From positions 1-33,583 of the forward strand of contig ONCI01000003.1 of the NCBI GenBank assembly GCA_900316255.1: 33,583 nucleotides of DNA. Reading direction: 5' to 3'. Shown in pieces: positions 15,027 to 23,007 of the stretch; position 1 is the stretch's first letter; the number at the start of each line of letters is the position of its first letter. This DNA comes from an uncultured Eubacteriales bacterium (lineage in GTDB: Bacteria; Bacillota; Clostridia; Oscillospirales; Oscillospiraceae). Made by a program: the position numbers and the translations under genes. The notes under the pieces were generated by a model, which made no database searches, was not told the origin of the DNA, and saw only the letters and a program-made list of their open reading frames with translations.

Positions 15027-15671
15027 ATGGGCTTTTTTCCATGGAAGAAGAAACCAAAATACGAATTGATTCTGTATTCGGAGCGCGATCAGGATACCTA
15101 TGAGAAAATGATCCAGGATCGGATCGGGAGCTGTGAGATCGTGATGCACGAGATCGTCTCACCGGACCTTCATATCGACGTGCTCCCGATCCCGCCTTCC
15201 GAGGAAAGAAACTACTACACGCTGCTTACCATGGGGATGGGCGCTTATCGGATGCCGGTGCCATCCGTGTATGGCAGGATGAACCGGGCGGAACTGGCCA
15301 TTCGTCTGCCTGCTGACTGGGATATCCGCTCCAACGACGAGAAATGGTATTGGCCCATCGGGCTCCTCAAGGATCTGGCGAGAATGCCGTATTACCAAAA
15401 GACATGGCTTGGGTACGGCCATGATGTGGACTTCGGAAGCCATTTTTCCGCTGAAACAGAGCTGTGCGCGGTACTGCTTGATATCTTTGATGATTCCATT
15501 GAGCCCTTGGCCTTGGAAAATGGGGATCAGCTGGTCATCTATAATGTGATCCCTATCTATAGACCAGAGATGGAATACAAGAATGAGCATGATGCGGAAG
15601 CTCTGCTTGAAAAAATGACAGAGGAAACGATCCACGGGCCTCTGAATCTCAAACGGGCGAGTGTGATCTAA
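15027..15671 (+). CDS. Suppressor-of-fused (SUFU) domain protein
   Basis: The 214-residue product resembles bacterial SUFU-domain proteins. The characteristic part is HIDVLPIPPSEERNYYTLLT followed by MGMGAYRMPVP (about 49-80), then ELAIRLPADWDI and WPIGLLKDLARMPY. In bacteria this domain is frequent among immunity proteins and next to polymorphic toxins, but no toxin gene is seen here. AAGGAGG before the ATG is strong. The gene may be an orphan immunity or housekeeping member; the domain call is from memory of the motif pattern. Confidence 0.75.
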   Translation: MGFFPWKKKPKYELILYSERDQDTYEKMIQDRIGSCEIVMHEIVSPDLHIDVLPIPPSEERNYYTLLTMGMGAYRMPVPSVYGRMNRAELAIRLPADWDIRSNDEKWYWPIGLLKDLARMPYYQKTWLGYGHDVDFGSHFSAETELCAVLLDIFDDSIEPLALENGDQLVIYNVIPIYRPEMEYKNEHDAEALLEKMTEETIHGPLNLKRASVI

Positions 15672-15708
15672 GCCTTTTCCCCTTATGAAAAACTCGCCGC
15701 TTTTCAAA

Positions 15709-15737
15709 TTGCTTCTGCCGTCCGGCCATGCTATCCT
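15709..15737 (+). promoter_or_regulatory. Sigma-A-like promoter of the MerR-like gene
   Basis: TTGCTT (15709-15714), a 17-nt spacer and TATCCT (15732-15737), followed about 20 nt later by AAGGAGG. Confidence 0.45.
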
Positions 15738-15770
15738 TGGATCAGAAAAGAAAACAAGGAGGCATATACC

Positions 15771-16214
15771 ATGGAAAACAAATACGATCTCAACGACCTG
15801 GCGCTGATGACGGGCTTCACCACCCGGACCCTGCGCAATTACCTGACCCAGGGGCTTCTGGAAGGGGAGAAGGAAAACGGCGTCTGGCAGTTCACGCCGG
15901 AGCAGCTGGACCGCTTCTTCAGCGAGCCCTTTGTGAAGGAGGGCCTGCGCATCAAGCGCAGCAGCGCGGTGTTCGACTTTCTGGCGGAGAAGGACCGGAA
16001 AACAGCCAGGACCTGTGTTGTCCTGGACCTTCCCGCAAGCCGCCAGAAGGGAGACGCCGTTTCCGCCTTCTTCTGCAGGGAGATGCAGGAGGCCTCTGAC
16101 CTGCGCTTCAGCTACGGCTGGGACAAGGGCTTTGCCCGGGTGATCCTTACCGGCGCGGCGGACGCCGTGGAGAAGATCCTGAAGGCGTACTACGGCACAG
16201 AGTTCAAGGAATGA
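15771..16214 (+). CDS. MerR-like helix-turn-helix regulator
   Basis: The 147-residue protein has a winged-helix DNA-binding segment at 5-50: DLNDLALMTGFTTRTLRNYLTQGLL then GVWQFTPEQLDRFF. The C-terminal 90 residues (TCVVLDLPAS...RVILTGAADAVEKILKAYYG) form an alpha/beta domain without an obvious ligand motif. The strong AAGGAGG is 8 nt before the start. It has its own promoter and stands alone, so its target cannot be deduced from neighbours; autoregulation is possible. The gene returns to the GC-rich composition of the core genome. Confidence 0.82.
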   Translation: MENKYDLNDLALMTGFTTRTLRNYLTQGLLEGEKENGVWQFTPEQLDRFFSEPFVKEGLRIKRSSAVFDFLAEKDRKTARTCVVLDLPASRQKGDAVSAFFCREMQEASDLRFSYGWDKGFARVILTGAADAVEKILKAYYGTEFKE

Positions 16215-16290
16215 TCTGCTTCTGCATTAGGGGACTGACCTTCTCAAAAGAAGAGAGGTTCCGGCCTGAAGCACAAGCTCCCGCGTATGC

Positions 16291-16320
16291 GTAGGGGATG
16301 CCGCCCTCGGCATCCCGGCG
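16291..16320 (+). repeat. Dispersed hairpin repeat, copy 4
   Basis: It starts GTAGGGGATGCCGCCC and closes GGCATCCC. The 5' GTAGGGG is kept while the stem differs (GGGATGCC/GGCATCCC). Confidence 0.65.
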
Positions 16321-16338
16321 TGAAAATCTTCCGAACAG

Positions 16339-16386
16339 AAAAGCTCCGGCGAATTCGGTCATGGAACCTTTTTTGCCGGAGCTTTT
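16339..16386. terminator. Possible bidirectional terminator hairpin
   Basis: A perfect 12-bp stem (AAAAGCTCCGGC at 16339-16350 with 16375-16386) encloses a 24-nt loop containing TTTTTT. The stem has A/T ends on both sides, so it could stop transcripts from the MerR-like gene or from the minus strand. The long loop makes this uncertain. Confidence 0.5.
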
Positions 16387-16409
16387 GATTGCCTTTTTTT
16401 GTTGGTCGT

Positions 16410-16434
16410 GGGACGCCCGGGGCGGCGTCCCCTG
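16410..16434 (-). repeat. Dispersed hairpin repeat, copy 5 (inverted)
   Basis: On the minus strand it starts CAGGGGACGCCGCC and closes GGGCGTCCC, an inverted copy of the same architecture as 16291-16320. Confidence 0.55.
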
Positions 16435-16518
16435 CGCGCGAATCTGACGTTTACGCGTTATGAGGCAGGCTTGTTCCTTCGAAAGAATCAAATAGCGGAG
16501 GGCTCGGTTCGAAACGAT

Positions 16519-16716
16519 GCAGCAGGAGCTCTTGCAGGGATAGCCGTCATACTTGTTGTTCGCATAGTCGCAGCTATCCTGGGACCAGCAGTTCTCTCTG
16601 CCCTGATTGCTGTGCCTGCACATTTCTGTGGGTATGACGGTTCCGCCTGTGACGACATCCAGCTGATCCGCGGGAACTGTCAACCAAAAGGACGAGCCGC
16701 CGGGGACGACAGACAT
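16519..16716 (-). other. Possible Cys-rich double-glycine peptide or remnant
   Basis: The 636-bp gap between the MerR-like gene and the ABC operon has no clear gene, but the minus-strand frame from ATG 16716 reads a leader-like VPADQLDVVTGG (GG at 16642-16647). About 40 residues with six Cys follow (C-x9-C-x4-C..., ending KSSCC at 16519). A Q/E-L-D-x-V-x-GG ending is typical of double-glycine leader peptides of RiPPs and bacteriocins. No good ribosome site precedes the ATG, and the frame runs on past the Cys block to 16204 through repeats and the hairpin, so it may be a decayed gene or chance. No modification enzyme or peptidase-containing transporter is nearby. Confidence 0.3.
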
Positions 16717-16787
16717 CCCGTCAAGCTGTGCTGCCGGAAGAATCTGCCGGGATCCGTCGGAAAACCCTATCCTTCTCCGGGATCCTG

Positions 16788-16796
16788 TGATATAAT
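16788..16796 (+). promoter_or_regulatory. Extended -10 promoter of the ABC operon
   Basis: TGA then TATAAT (16791-16796) forms a TGnTATAAT extended -10 about 55 nt before the ABC ATPase start. No good -35 is visible at 17 nt. Confidence 0.6.
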
Positions 16797-16850
16797 ACAA
16801 AAAATAGCGGGATCGGCTTGCCGCTCTGATCCTGCCCGGGAGGTGTATGC

Positions 16851-18212
16851 ATGGCCGCATTTACCGATATCCTTTCAAGCGTTTATACCGAGCTCCTCGA
16901 TTTCCTGCTCTTTTCCCTGGGCCTGTGGATGGTGTTTGGGAAACTCAAATGGAAGCAGCGATGGATGGCCTGGGTCCCGGGTCTGCGCATCGCCGCCCTG
17001 GGACGGAGCGTCCAGCTGACGCGCGAGGGTATCCTCTGCGGCATCATGGAAGTGGTCTCCTTTGTTGTCGGCTACTTCTCCAAAGGGGAGATCACGGACA
17101 GATTCACCTTGTTCCTGAGCCTGGCGATGCTTGTTCTCCTCGTTCTTCTCGTCGTGTATCGCCTTCGCATCTACGTCAGACTCCTGCGGGTGTTTGGCAT
17201 GAAAAAGCGCTGGATCTTGGTGTGGATCTTTTTCGACTGGCTTGTGCTGATGATCATCGGCTTCGGGAAGAAGTTCCAGCCCGTGGAGCTGCCAGAGCCG
17301 GAAGATTGGGAGGCCGGCACGGCGCCGGCGGAGATCTCCGGCGCCGAAAACGTCCACTTCCGCCCCGCGGCAGAGTCCGGCTTGAGCGTGGACCTGTTTG
17401 AGCGCACGGCCAAGGACTTCGGCAAGACCCACTACCTGCTCAAGGACATCTCCCTGGATATTCCCAAGGGCTCCCTGGTGCTGCTGCTGGGCGGCTCCGG
17501 GGCAGGAAAGACCACCCTGGTGAACGCCATCATCGGCTATGAGAAGGCCAAGGCCAGGATGACCCTCAACGGCGCGGATATCTATAAGGATTACGCGCAC
17601 ATGAAGTATAAGATCGGCTTCGTGCCCCAGAAGAACCTGATGCGCGGAAACGACACGGTGCTGCAGACCGTGGACGACGCCGCCGAGCTGCGCCTGCCCA
17701 GCGCCGTCTCCACCGCGGAGAGAAAAAGCCGGGTGCAGGAGGTCATGGATCTGCTGGGCCTGAGCGCCGGCGCCAGCGGCCTGGTATGCAAAAAATCCGG
17801 CGGTCAGCTCCGTCGCATCTCCATCGCCATGGAGCTGGTGTCCGATCCGGAGCTCTTCGTGCTGGACGAGCCGGACTCCGGCCTGGACGGTGTGATCGCC
17901 AGGGAGATCTTCTCCAAGCTCAGGGCCATTGCGGATGAGGGCAGGATCGTCATCGTGATCACCCACACCCCGGACCGGGTCATCGACCTCTTTGACAAGG
18001 TGATCGTCCTGGCAAGAGACTCCGGCCGCGTGGGACGCCTGGCCTTCTACGGCAGCCCCCAGGAGGCCCGGGACTTCTTCGGGAAGGAGACCATGGAGGA
18101 CGTGGTGATGAGCGTCAACAGTAAGGAGCAGGGCGGGGAAGGCCTTGCCGAGCACTATATCGAACGCTACGCGGCTCTTGCCGCTGCCACGGAAGGAGGT
18201 GCGGCCACATGA
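16851..18212 (+). CDS. ABC transporter ATPase with N-terminal membrane domain
   Basis: The 453-residue protein joins a small membrane domain (about four helices between residues 13 and 138) to a complete ABC ATPase. ATPase motifs: Walker A GGSGAGKT (214-221), Q-loop VPQ (Q260), signature KSGGQLRRIS (315-324), Walker B LFVLDEPDSGLD (335-346) and H-loop VITHTPDR. The organisation recalls ABC-2/ABCG-type exporters with the domains on separate chains. GGGAGGTG lies 5 nt before ATG 16851. The stop overlaps the permease start by ATGA. Exporter function is likely; the substrate is unknown. Confidence 0.88.
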   Translation: MAAFTDILSSVYTELLDFLLFSLGLWMVFGKLKWKQRWMAWVPGLRIAALGRSVQLTREGILCGIMEVVSFVVGYFSKGEITDRFTLFLSLAMLVLLVLLVVYRLRIYVRLLRVFGMKKRWILVWIFFDWLVLMIIGFGKKFQPVELPEPEDWEAGTAPAEISGAENVHFRPAAESGLSVDLFERTAKDFGKTHYLLKDISLDIPKGSLVLLLGGSGAGKTTLVNAIIGYEKAKARMTLNGADIYKDYAHMKYKIGFVPQKNLMRGNDTVLQTVDDAAELRLPSAVSTAERKSRVQEVMDLLGLSAGASGLVCKKSGGQLRRISIAMELVSDPELFVLDEPDSGLDGVIAREIFSKLRAIADEGRIVIVITHTPDRVIDLFDKVIVLARDSGRVGRLAFYGSPQEARDFFGKETMEDVVMSVNSKEQGGEGLAEHYIERYAALAAATEGGAAT

Positions 18213-19150
18213 CCGAACAGATCCGACACAAGGGCCGCCTTGCCCAGACCGGCATCTATCTGGGCAAATTCCTGCGCATGTTCGTTTACCAGAACGACTG
18301 GAAGCTGCTGCCCATGGGCGCGGTGATCGCCGCCATTGTGGTCTTCGTGGTGGGCGGCACGCTCTTCCAATACCAGGAGGGCACAAAGCTTGGCGTTTTC
18401 GCCCTGGTCTGCGCCTGCATCTGGAACGGCTTTTTCAACTCCATCCAGGTGGTCTGCCGAGAGCGGGAGATCATCAAGCACGAGCACCGCTCCGGCCTGC
18501 ACATGTCCTCCTATGTCTTCGCGCAAATGATCTACCAGCTGCTGCTCTGCCTTGCGCAGACGGTGATCACCCTGATCATCTGTTCCATTGCCGGTGTGCG
18601 CATCCCCTCTCTCGGGGTCGTGACGCCTTGGGGGCTGCTGGATGTGGGCATCAGCATCCTGCTCATCACCTACACCGCCGATATGATGGCGCTCATGGTC
18701 TCCAGCATCGTGCGCACCACCACCACGGCCATGACCACCATGCCCTTCCTCCTGATCTTCCAGCTGGTGTTCTCCGGCGGCTTCTTCACCCTTTCCGGCT
18801 TTGCCAACAAGATCAAGTACCTGACGATCTCCCACTGGGGCATGGACGGGCTGTGCAGCATCGGCCGCTATAACGAGCAGCCCATGGTGGCGGTCTGGAA
18901 TATGATCGTAGGCTTCAAGGACCTGGACGTTTTCGGCTATACCCCGCTGAAGGACGCGCTGATCTATGTGGAGGAGCAGGGCTGGCGGGATTACTTCCTG
19001 GAATGGTGCGGTCAGCATAACCAGGTGCCCCAATATGCCGCTACCGTGGAAAACGTCCTTTCAAACTGGGGCGTGCTGCTGCTCATGACGGTCGTTTTTG
19101 CGCTGGCCGCCGTCATCGCCCTGGAGTTTGTCGACAGAGATAAGAGATAA
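18209..19150 (+). CDS. ABC-2 type transporter permease
   Basis: The 313-residue membrane protein has about six hydrophobic segments: near 37-52, 62-77, 106-128, 139-160, 170-190 and a last one near 285-305 before a charged end. The arrangement and the LVFSGGFFTLSGFANKIKYLTISHWGMDGL region fit ABC-2/ABCG-type permeases, whose C-terminal ectodomain (here about 195-285) precedes the last helix. It overlaps the ATPase gene by 4 bp, so the two should form the exporter. A lipoprotein gene follows 39 nt later. Confidence 0.85.
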   Translation: MTEQIRHKGRLAQTGIYLGKFLRMFVYQNDWKLLPMGAVIAAIVVFVVGGTLFQYQEGTKLGVFALVCACIWNGFFNSIQVVCREREIIKHEHRSGLHMSSYVFAQMIYQLLLCLAQTVITLIICSIAGVRIPSLGVVTPWGLLDVGISILLITYTADMMALMVSSIVRTTTTAMTTMPFLLIFQLVFSGGFFTLSGFANKIKYLTISHWGMDGLCSIGRYNEQPMVAVWNMIVGFKDLDVFGYTPLKDALIYVEEQGWRDYFLEWCGQHNQVPQYAATVENVLSNWGVLLLMTVVFALAAVIALEFVDRDKR

Positions 19151-19189
19151 ACCGCATCATACGGAAAAGAACGGAGAGGAAACAAAGCT

Positions 19190-19897
19190 ATGAAAACAAG
19201 ATTTGTCGCGGCCCTGCTCGCGTTGCTGCTGATGCTGAGCCTCGCTGCCTGCGGGGAAACGGAAGTGGCAAGCGTGCTGGAACAGGCGGCGGAGGCCGGC
19301 ATCTCCCTGGGAGAGCCGGGCGAGGAAGACGATACCCCCGGGGAGGTACCTCAGTGCGTCCAGGATCTCAGCGAAGAGGAGAATGCTCTCCTGAACGGGG
19401 AATGGAAGGACGGCGTCTATCTCAACGAGTATTTCGGTTACCGCTTTACCCTTCCCGCGGGAGGAACGATGACCCGACTCCATGACGAGGCAACGGAGTG
19501 GACGGAACCTGTCTCCCTGGCCGCGTGCTATGAGGGGAAAGAAGGCGGCCTGATCTTCTGGGCAGATATCCCTGACCTGGACGGATTTGTCATGATCGGT
19601 GTCCAGGCGCGGAAGGATGAGGAATTCGGTCTGGACGAGGAAGCGCTGGTCGAGAAAAACATCCGGGATATCTGGGATATCAACAAGCTCTTCGGCGAAG
19701 ACAGGGGACCTGAGTTGGGTACGGCTGTATTTGCCGGCGAAGAGCACCCCGCGGCGATCCAGACTTCGGAGATCAGCTCCGGGACCCAAAACATGATCGA
19801 TCTCTATATCCCGAAGGGGGACTTCCTGTATCTGGTGACCATCACGGTGAATAACGGAGAATGGGAGCCTCTGCTGGCCCTGTTCGACAAGGCCTGA
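19190..19897 (+). CDS. Lipoprotein of unknown function
   Basis: The 235-residue predicted lipoprotein has a signal sequence ending in the lipobox LSLAAC, lipidated on C21. An acidic linker (about 35-60) leads to a globular domain beginning NEYFGYRFTLPAGGTM, a pattern common in clostridial extracytoplasmic lipoproteins of unknown role. GGAGAGG is well placed before the ATG. It is the last gene of the ABC operon and is followed by a strong terminator, which suggests it works at the membrane with the exporter, although no binding-protein fold is evident. Confidence 0.8.
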   Translation: MKTRFVAALLALLLMLSLAACGETEVASVLEQAAEAGISLGEPGEEDDTPGEVPQCVQDLSEEENALLNGEWKDGVYLNEYFGYRFTLPAGGTMTRLHDEATEWTEPVSLAACYEGKEGGLIFWADIPDLDGFVMIGVQARKDEEFGLDEEALVEKNIRDIWDINKLFGEDRGPELGTAVFAGEEHPAAIQTSEISSGTQNMIDLYIPKGDFLYLVTITVNNGEWEPLLALFDKA

Positions 19898-19927
19898 GCA
19901 CGGAGAAACTGCAGTCATAATTTCAAA

Positions 19928-19965
19928 ACGGCTGACGCATAATCAAAGCGTCAGCCGTATCTTTC
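19928..19965 (+). terminator. Intrinsic terminator of the ABC operon
   Basis: A perfect 11-bp stem (19928-19938 with 19948-19958) with a 9-nt loop is followed by ATCTTTC. Confidence 0.8.
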
Positions 19966-19982
19966 TGTGTAGAGAGCATGAG

Positions 19983-20011
19983 GTTTACATAATCGAAGAC
20001 CCGGCAAGCGG
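19983..20011 (+). repeat. Second copy of the AATCGAAG-type dispersed repeat
   Basis: It starts GTTTACATAATCGAAG and matches 12982-13010 at 24 of 29 positions. The right half has diverged and no longer makes a clean hairpin. It lies in the 344-bp gap between the lipoprotein and Nudix genes; the rest of that gap is AT-rich with a promoter near its right end. Confidence 0.5.
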
Positions 20012-20103
20012 CTTTGCAACCGGAAAAACCGAAGCTTAACGCCTTGTTGCCATTCTGTTTCTTTCTTATACCAAAAAGCAATAAAATTGCAAGTAAAAGT
20101 TAG

Positions 20104-20122
20104 ATTTTACATACATTTTACA
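20104..20122. promoter_or_regulatory. Direct repeat ATTTTACA with 11-bp period
   Basis: ATTTTACA occurs at 20104-20111 and 20115-20122, one helical turn apart, about 55-75 bp upstream of the -10 box of the Nudix gene. TTTACA-N5-TTTACA resembles two half-sites of a PhoP-type direct-repeat operator, but only two units are present in very AT-rich DNA. Confidence 0.3.
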
Positions 20123-20174
20123 ACTTTTTTGGGCACTTTTCTACCAAAAAAATATGGAAATTCCCGAATCGCTG

Positions 20175-20183
20175 TGTTATACT
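20175..20183 (+). promoter_or_regulatory. Extended -10 promoter of the Nudix gene
   Basis: TGT then TATACT (20178-20183) forms an extended -10 element. The -35 region is poor (TGGAAA at 17 nt). The start codon lies 58 nt downstream. Confidence 0.5.
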
Positions 20184-20241
20184 TATGTCACGCAAATTAT
20201 GTAAATCATTTTTATTATGTTCGGGAAAGAGGACACAGGAC

Positions 20242-20781
20242 ATGGACTTCACGGAGAAGCGGATCGACGGGGAAGAAAAGTACAAGGGCGTTATCGTCCG
20301 GGTCGTGCTGGACCGGGTACAGCTCTGCGACGGGAAAATGACAAAGCGCGAGGTGGTGGAACACCCGGGCGGCGTCTGCATCCTGCCCATCGATGAAAAC
20401 GGGGTCTGCACCATGGTGCGCCAGTTCCGCTACCCCTTCGGCAAGATGATGCTGGAGGCCCCCGCGGGCAAGCTGGAATACGGCGAGGACCCGCTGGAAT
20501 GTGCCGTGCGGGAGCTCTCGGAAGAGACGGGCTTTCAGGCCGATGAGCTGATCCCCATGGGCTCCATGTGCACCTCTCCCGGCTTTTCCACCGAGCGGCT
20601 CTATCTTTACCTGGCCCTTGGCCTGCACGCGGGCAAGAGCCACCCGGATGAGGGAGAGTTCCTGAACGTGGAAAAGATCCCCTTCCGGAAGCTGACGGAA
20701 ATGGTTATGAACGACGAGATCGACGACGGAAAGACCATTGCGGCGGTGCTGAAGGCGGAGAAGATCCTGGCCGCGCGCTGA
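20242..20781 (+). CDS. Nudix hydrolase, ADP-ribose pyrophosphatase type
   Basis: The 179-residue hydrolase probably splits ADP-ribose to AMP and ribose-5-phosphate. The full Nudix box spans 76-98: G76, E82 and RELSEETGF (90-98). GGVCILPIDENGVCTMVRQFRYPFG precedes it and SPGFSTERLYLYLA follows it, as in NudF-type enzymes. ATG 20242 is chosen because of ACAGGA/AGAGGA just upstream; the earlier in-frame ATG at 20185 would add 19 residues with no ribosome site and begins at the promoter. Monocistronic or read through into murA. Confidence 0.92.
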   Translation: MDFTEKRIDGEEKYKGVIVRVVLDRVQLCDGKMTKREVVEHPGGVCILPIDENGVCTMVRQFRYPFGKMMLEAPAGKLEYGEDPLECAVRELSEETGFQADELIPMGSMCTSPGFSTERLYLYLALGLHAGKSHPDEGEFLNVEKIPFRKLTEMVMNDEIDDGKTIAAVLKAEKILAAR

Positions 20782-20811
20782 GCTGCTTCAGAACGGCAAA
20801 GCAGAAAAAAC

Positions 20812-20840
20812 TTGCTATTTACCACAATATCTGGTATAAC
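20812..20840 (+). promoter_or_regulatory. Sigma-A-like promoter of murA
   Basis: TTGCTA (20812-20817), a 17-nt spacer and TATAAC (20835-20840) with TGG directly before it, an extended -10. It lies about 50 nt before the start. Confidence 0.6.
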
Positions 20841-20893
20841 TTAGACTCGGTGCTCCCCATGCGGGCGCACGGATCGTTTGGAAGGTGCTTCAA

Positions 20894-22198
20894 TTGGAAA
20901 AATATCGTATCAACGGCGGCAGAGCGCTTCACGGTGAAGTGGAGATCAGCGGCGCCAAAAACGCGGCTGTTGCCATCATCCCCGCCGCCCTCCTGGTGGA
21001 AGGCGTGTGCCGCATTGAAAATATTCCCCAGATCAGCGATACCGACATGCTTCTGACCATTTTGGCCGAACTGGGCGCCAGGGTCAGCTATATCAATAAG
21101 ACCACCATCGAGATCGACTGCACGAATGCCCGCTATCAGGACGCTCCCTATGACCTGATGCGCAAGATCCGCGCGTCCTATTATCTCATCGGCTCCATGC
21201 TGGGCCGCTTCGGCAGCGCCAAGACCACCATGCCCGGCGGCTGCAACTTCGGCGTGCGCCCCATCGACCAGCACATCAAGGGCATGACCGCCCTGGGCGC
21301 CAGCATCGACGTGAAGAACGGCTTTATCTATGCCGACGCTGCCGGCGGCCGTCTCCACGGGGCCCGGATCTATCTGGACAAGGTCTCCGTCGGCGCCACC
21401 ATGAACATCATGATCGCGGCGGTGCTGGCCTCCGGCCGCACCATCATCGAGAACGCGGCCCGGGAGCCCCACATCGTGGACCTGGCCAACTTCCTCAACT
21501 CCATGGGCGCGGACGTCCGCGGCGCGGGCACCGACACCATCAAGGTCAACGGCGTGGATAAGCTCCACGGCGGCAGCTACTCCATCATTCCCGACCAGAT
21601 CGAGGCCGGCACCTACATGGTCGCCGCCGCGGCCACCGGCGGGGAAGTGCTGGTGAAGAACGTTATCCCCAAGCACCTGGAGTGCATCAGCGCCAAGCTC
21701 CGCGAGACCGGCACCATCGTGCAGGAGTACGAAGATTCCGTCCTGGTGAAGGGCGCCAGCAATCTGCGTCGGGTCAACATCAAGACCATGCCGTATCCCG
21801 GCTTCCCCACCGATATGCAGCCCCAGATGGGCACGCTCCTGTGCCTGGCGAAGGGCACCTCCGTCATCACCGAGGGCATCTACGACAACCGCTTCAAGTA
21901 CGTCAACGAGCTGCGCAAGATGGGTGCGGAGATCCAGGTGGACGGGCGCATTGCCATCATCGAGGGCGGCCGCCGTCTCACCGGCGCCCAGGTCATGGCC
22001 TGCGATCTGCGGGCCGGCGCTGCCATGGTCATCGCGGGTCTCGTTGCCGCCGGCGTCACCGAGGTGGAGGATATCCACTTCATCGAGCGCGGCTATGAAA
22101 ACTTCGTCGGCAAGCTCCAGGGCCTGGGGGCGGATATCGAACTGGTGGACATTCCGGAGCCTGCGGAGCTCAGCGACAAGATCATTTCCCTGGGCTGA
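20894..22198 (+). CDS. murA: UDP-N-acetylglucosamine 1-carboxyvinyltransferase MurA
   Basis: MurA transfers enolpyruvate from PEP to UDP-GlcNAc, the first committed step of peptidoglycan synthesis. The 434-residue product has the substrate-binding pair K22/N23 (SGAKNA) and the loop Cys at C117 in MPGGCNFGVRPIDQH, the residue alkylated by fosfomycin. PGFPTDMQPQM carries the catalytic Asp, and RAGAAMVIAGLVA is the C-terminal signature. TTG 20894 is chosen because GGAAGG lies 8 nt upstream and it gives the usual N-terminus EKYRINGG; GTG 20885 sits inside that ribosome site. The stop overlaps the next ATG. Confidence 0.96.
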   Translation: MEKYRINGGRALHGEVEISGAKNAAVAIIPAALLVEGVCRIENIPQISDTDMLLTILAELGARVSYINKTTIEIDCTNARYQDAPYDLMRKIRASYYLIGSMLGRFGSAKTTMPGGCNFGVRPIDQHIKGMTALGASIDVKNGFIYADAAGGRLHGARIYLDKVSVGATMNIMIAAVLASGRTIIENAAREPHIVDLANFLNSMGADVRGAGTDTIKVNGVDKLHGGSYSIIPDQIEAGTYMVAAAATGGEVLVKNVIPKHLECISAKLRETGTIVQEYEDSVLVKGASNLRRVNIKTMPYPGFPTDMQPQMGTLLCLAKGTSVITEGIYDNRFKYVNELRKMGAEIQVDGRIAIIEGGRRLTGAQVMACDLRAGAAMVIAGLVAAGVTEVEDIHFIERGYENFVGKLQGLGADIELVDIPEPAELSDKIISLG

Positions 22199-23007
22199 TG
22201 CGGATCCATGTTTTTGCCAGCGGCTCAAGCGGCAACTGCCTGCTGCTGGAGGATCGGGAGACTCTGCTCCTGATCGATGCGGGAATATCCCGGCGACGGG
22301 TTGCCGCTGCCCTGAAAGCGCTGGATTTTGAATTGGAACAGATTTGCGGAGTGCTCATTACCCATGAGCACTCCGATCATATTTCCGGACTTGTGAACCT
22401 GGCGAAGGGCCGGGATCTGCCGGTGTACGCGCCTCACACCGTGGCGTCCCGGCTTCTGGGCGCCCTGCCTCTGCTGCAGGACAATCTCCGCATCATCCCG
22501 GTGGGGGAGCGCTTCCGGATCGGACAGCTGGACGTCACGGCTTTCCACACCTCCCACGACACGGACGAGAGCGTGGGCTATCGGGTGGAGGGAGAGGGCG
22601 TCTATGCTCATGCCACCGACACCGGCTGTGTCACCGAAGAGATGGGACGGATGCTCCTGGGGGCGGATACGGTGCTTCTGGAATCCAACCACGACGAGGA
22701 GATGCTGCGCTATGGCCCCTATCCCTTTTACCTGAAAAAGCGGATCCTCTCCGCCCGGGGCCATCTCTCCAATGCCGACTGCGCAGCCTTCGCCCGGCAG
22801 CTTGCGGAAAGCGGCACACGGCAGATCGTTCTGGCCCATCTGAGCCGGGAGAACAACACGCCCCAAAAGGCCGTGGAGGAGACGGCAAAAGCTCTGGAGG
22901 GCCTTTCGACGGCCCTTTACTGCGCGCCGGTGCTGGGCTGCCTGAGCCTGGAGGTGGGGAAGACCGAAGACTGCTTAGCTGCGAAGGAGACCCTATGCTC
23001 AATGTGA
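22198..23007 (+). CDS. walJ: MBL-fold metallohydrolase, WalJ/YycJ type
   Basis: The 269-residue metallo-beta-lactamase-fold protein starts with the typical ASGSSGNCLLLEDRETLLLIDAGIS. The metal motif HEHSDHISGL is followed by HTSHDTDESVGY, HATDTGC, ESNHDEEML and a C-terminal LAHLSRENNT. WalJ/YycJ proteins are linked in Bacillota to cell-wall homeostasis and DNA replication, usually near walRK; here the gene is coupled to murA by a 1-bp stop/start overlap instead. No walRK genes are in view, so function is assigned from motifs alone. Confidence 0.88.
   Translation: MRIHVFASGSSGNCLLLEDRETLLLIDAGISRRRVAAALKALDFELEQICGVLITHEHSDHISGLVNLAKGRDLPVYAPHTVASRLLGALPLLQDNLRIIPVGERFRIGQLDVTAFHTSHDTDESVGYRVEGEGVYAHATDTGCVTEEMGRMLLGADTVLLESNHDEEMLRYGPYPFYLKKRILSARGHLSNADCAAFARQLAESGTRQIVLAHLSRENNTPQKAVEETAKALEGLSTALYCAPVLGCLSLEVGKTEDCLAAKETLCSM

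Noticed and set aside
16399-17019. Plus-strand open frame overlapping the start of the ABC ATPase gene
   Set aside because: It covers the promoter and repeats, lacks a ribosome site and shares no recognisable motif; the ATPase frame is clearly the real one.
20185-20241. Upstream ATG giving a longer Nudix protein
   Set aside because: It starts directly after the -10 box, so it would lie before or at the transcription start, and no ribosome site precedes it.
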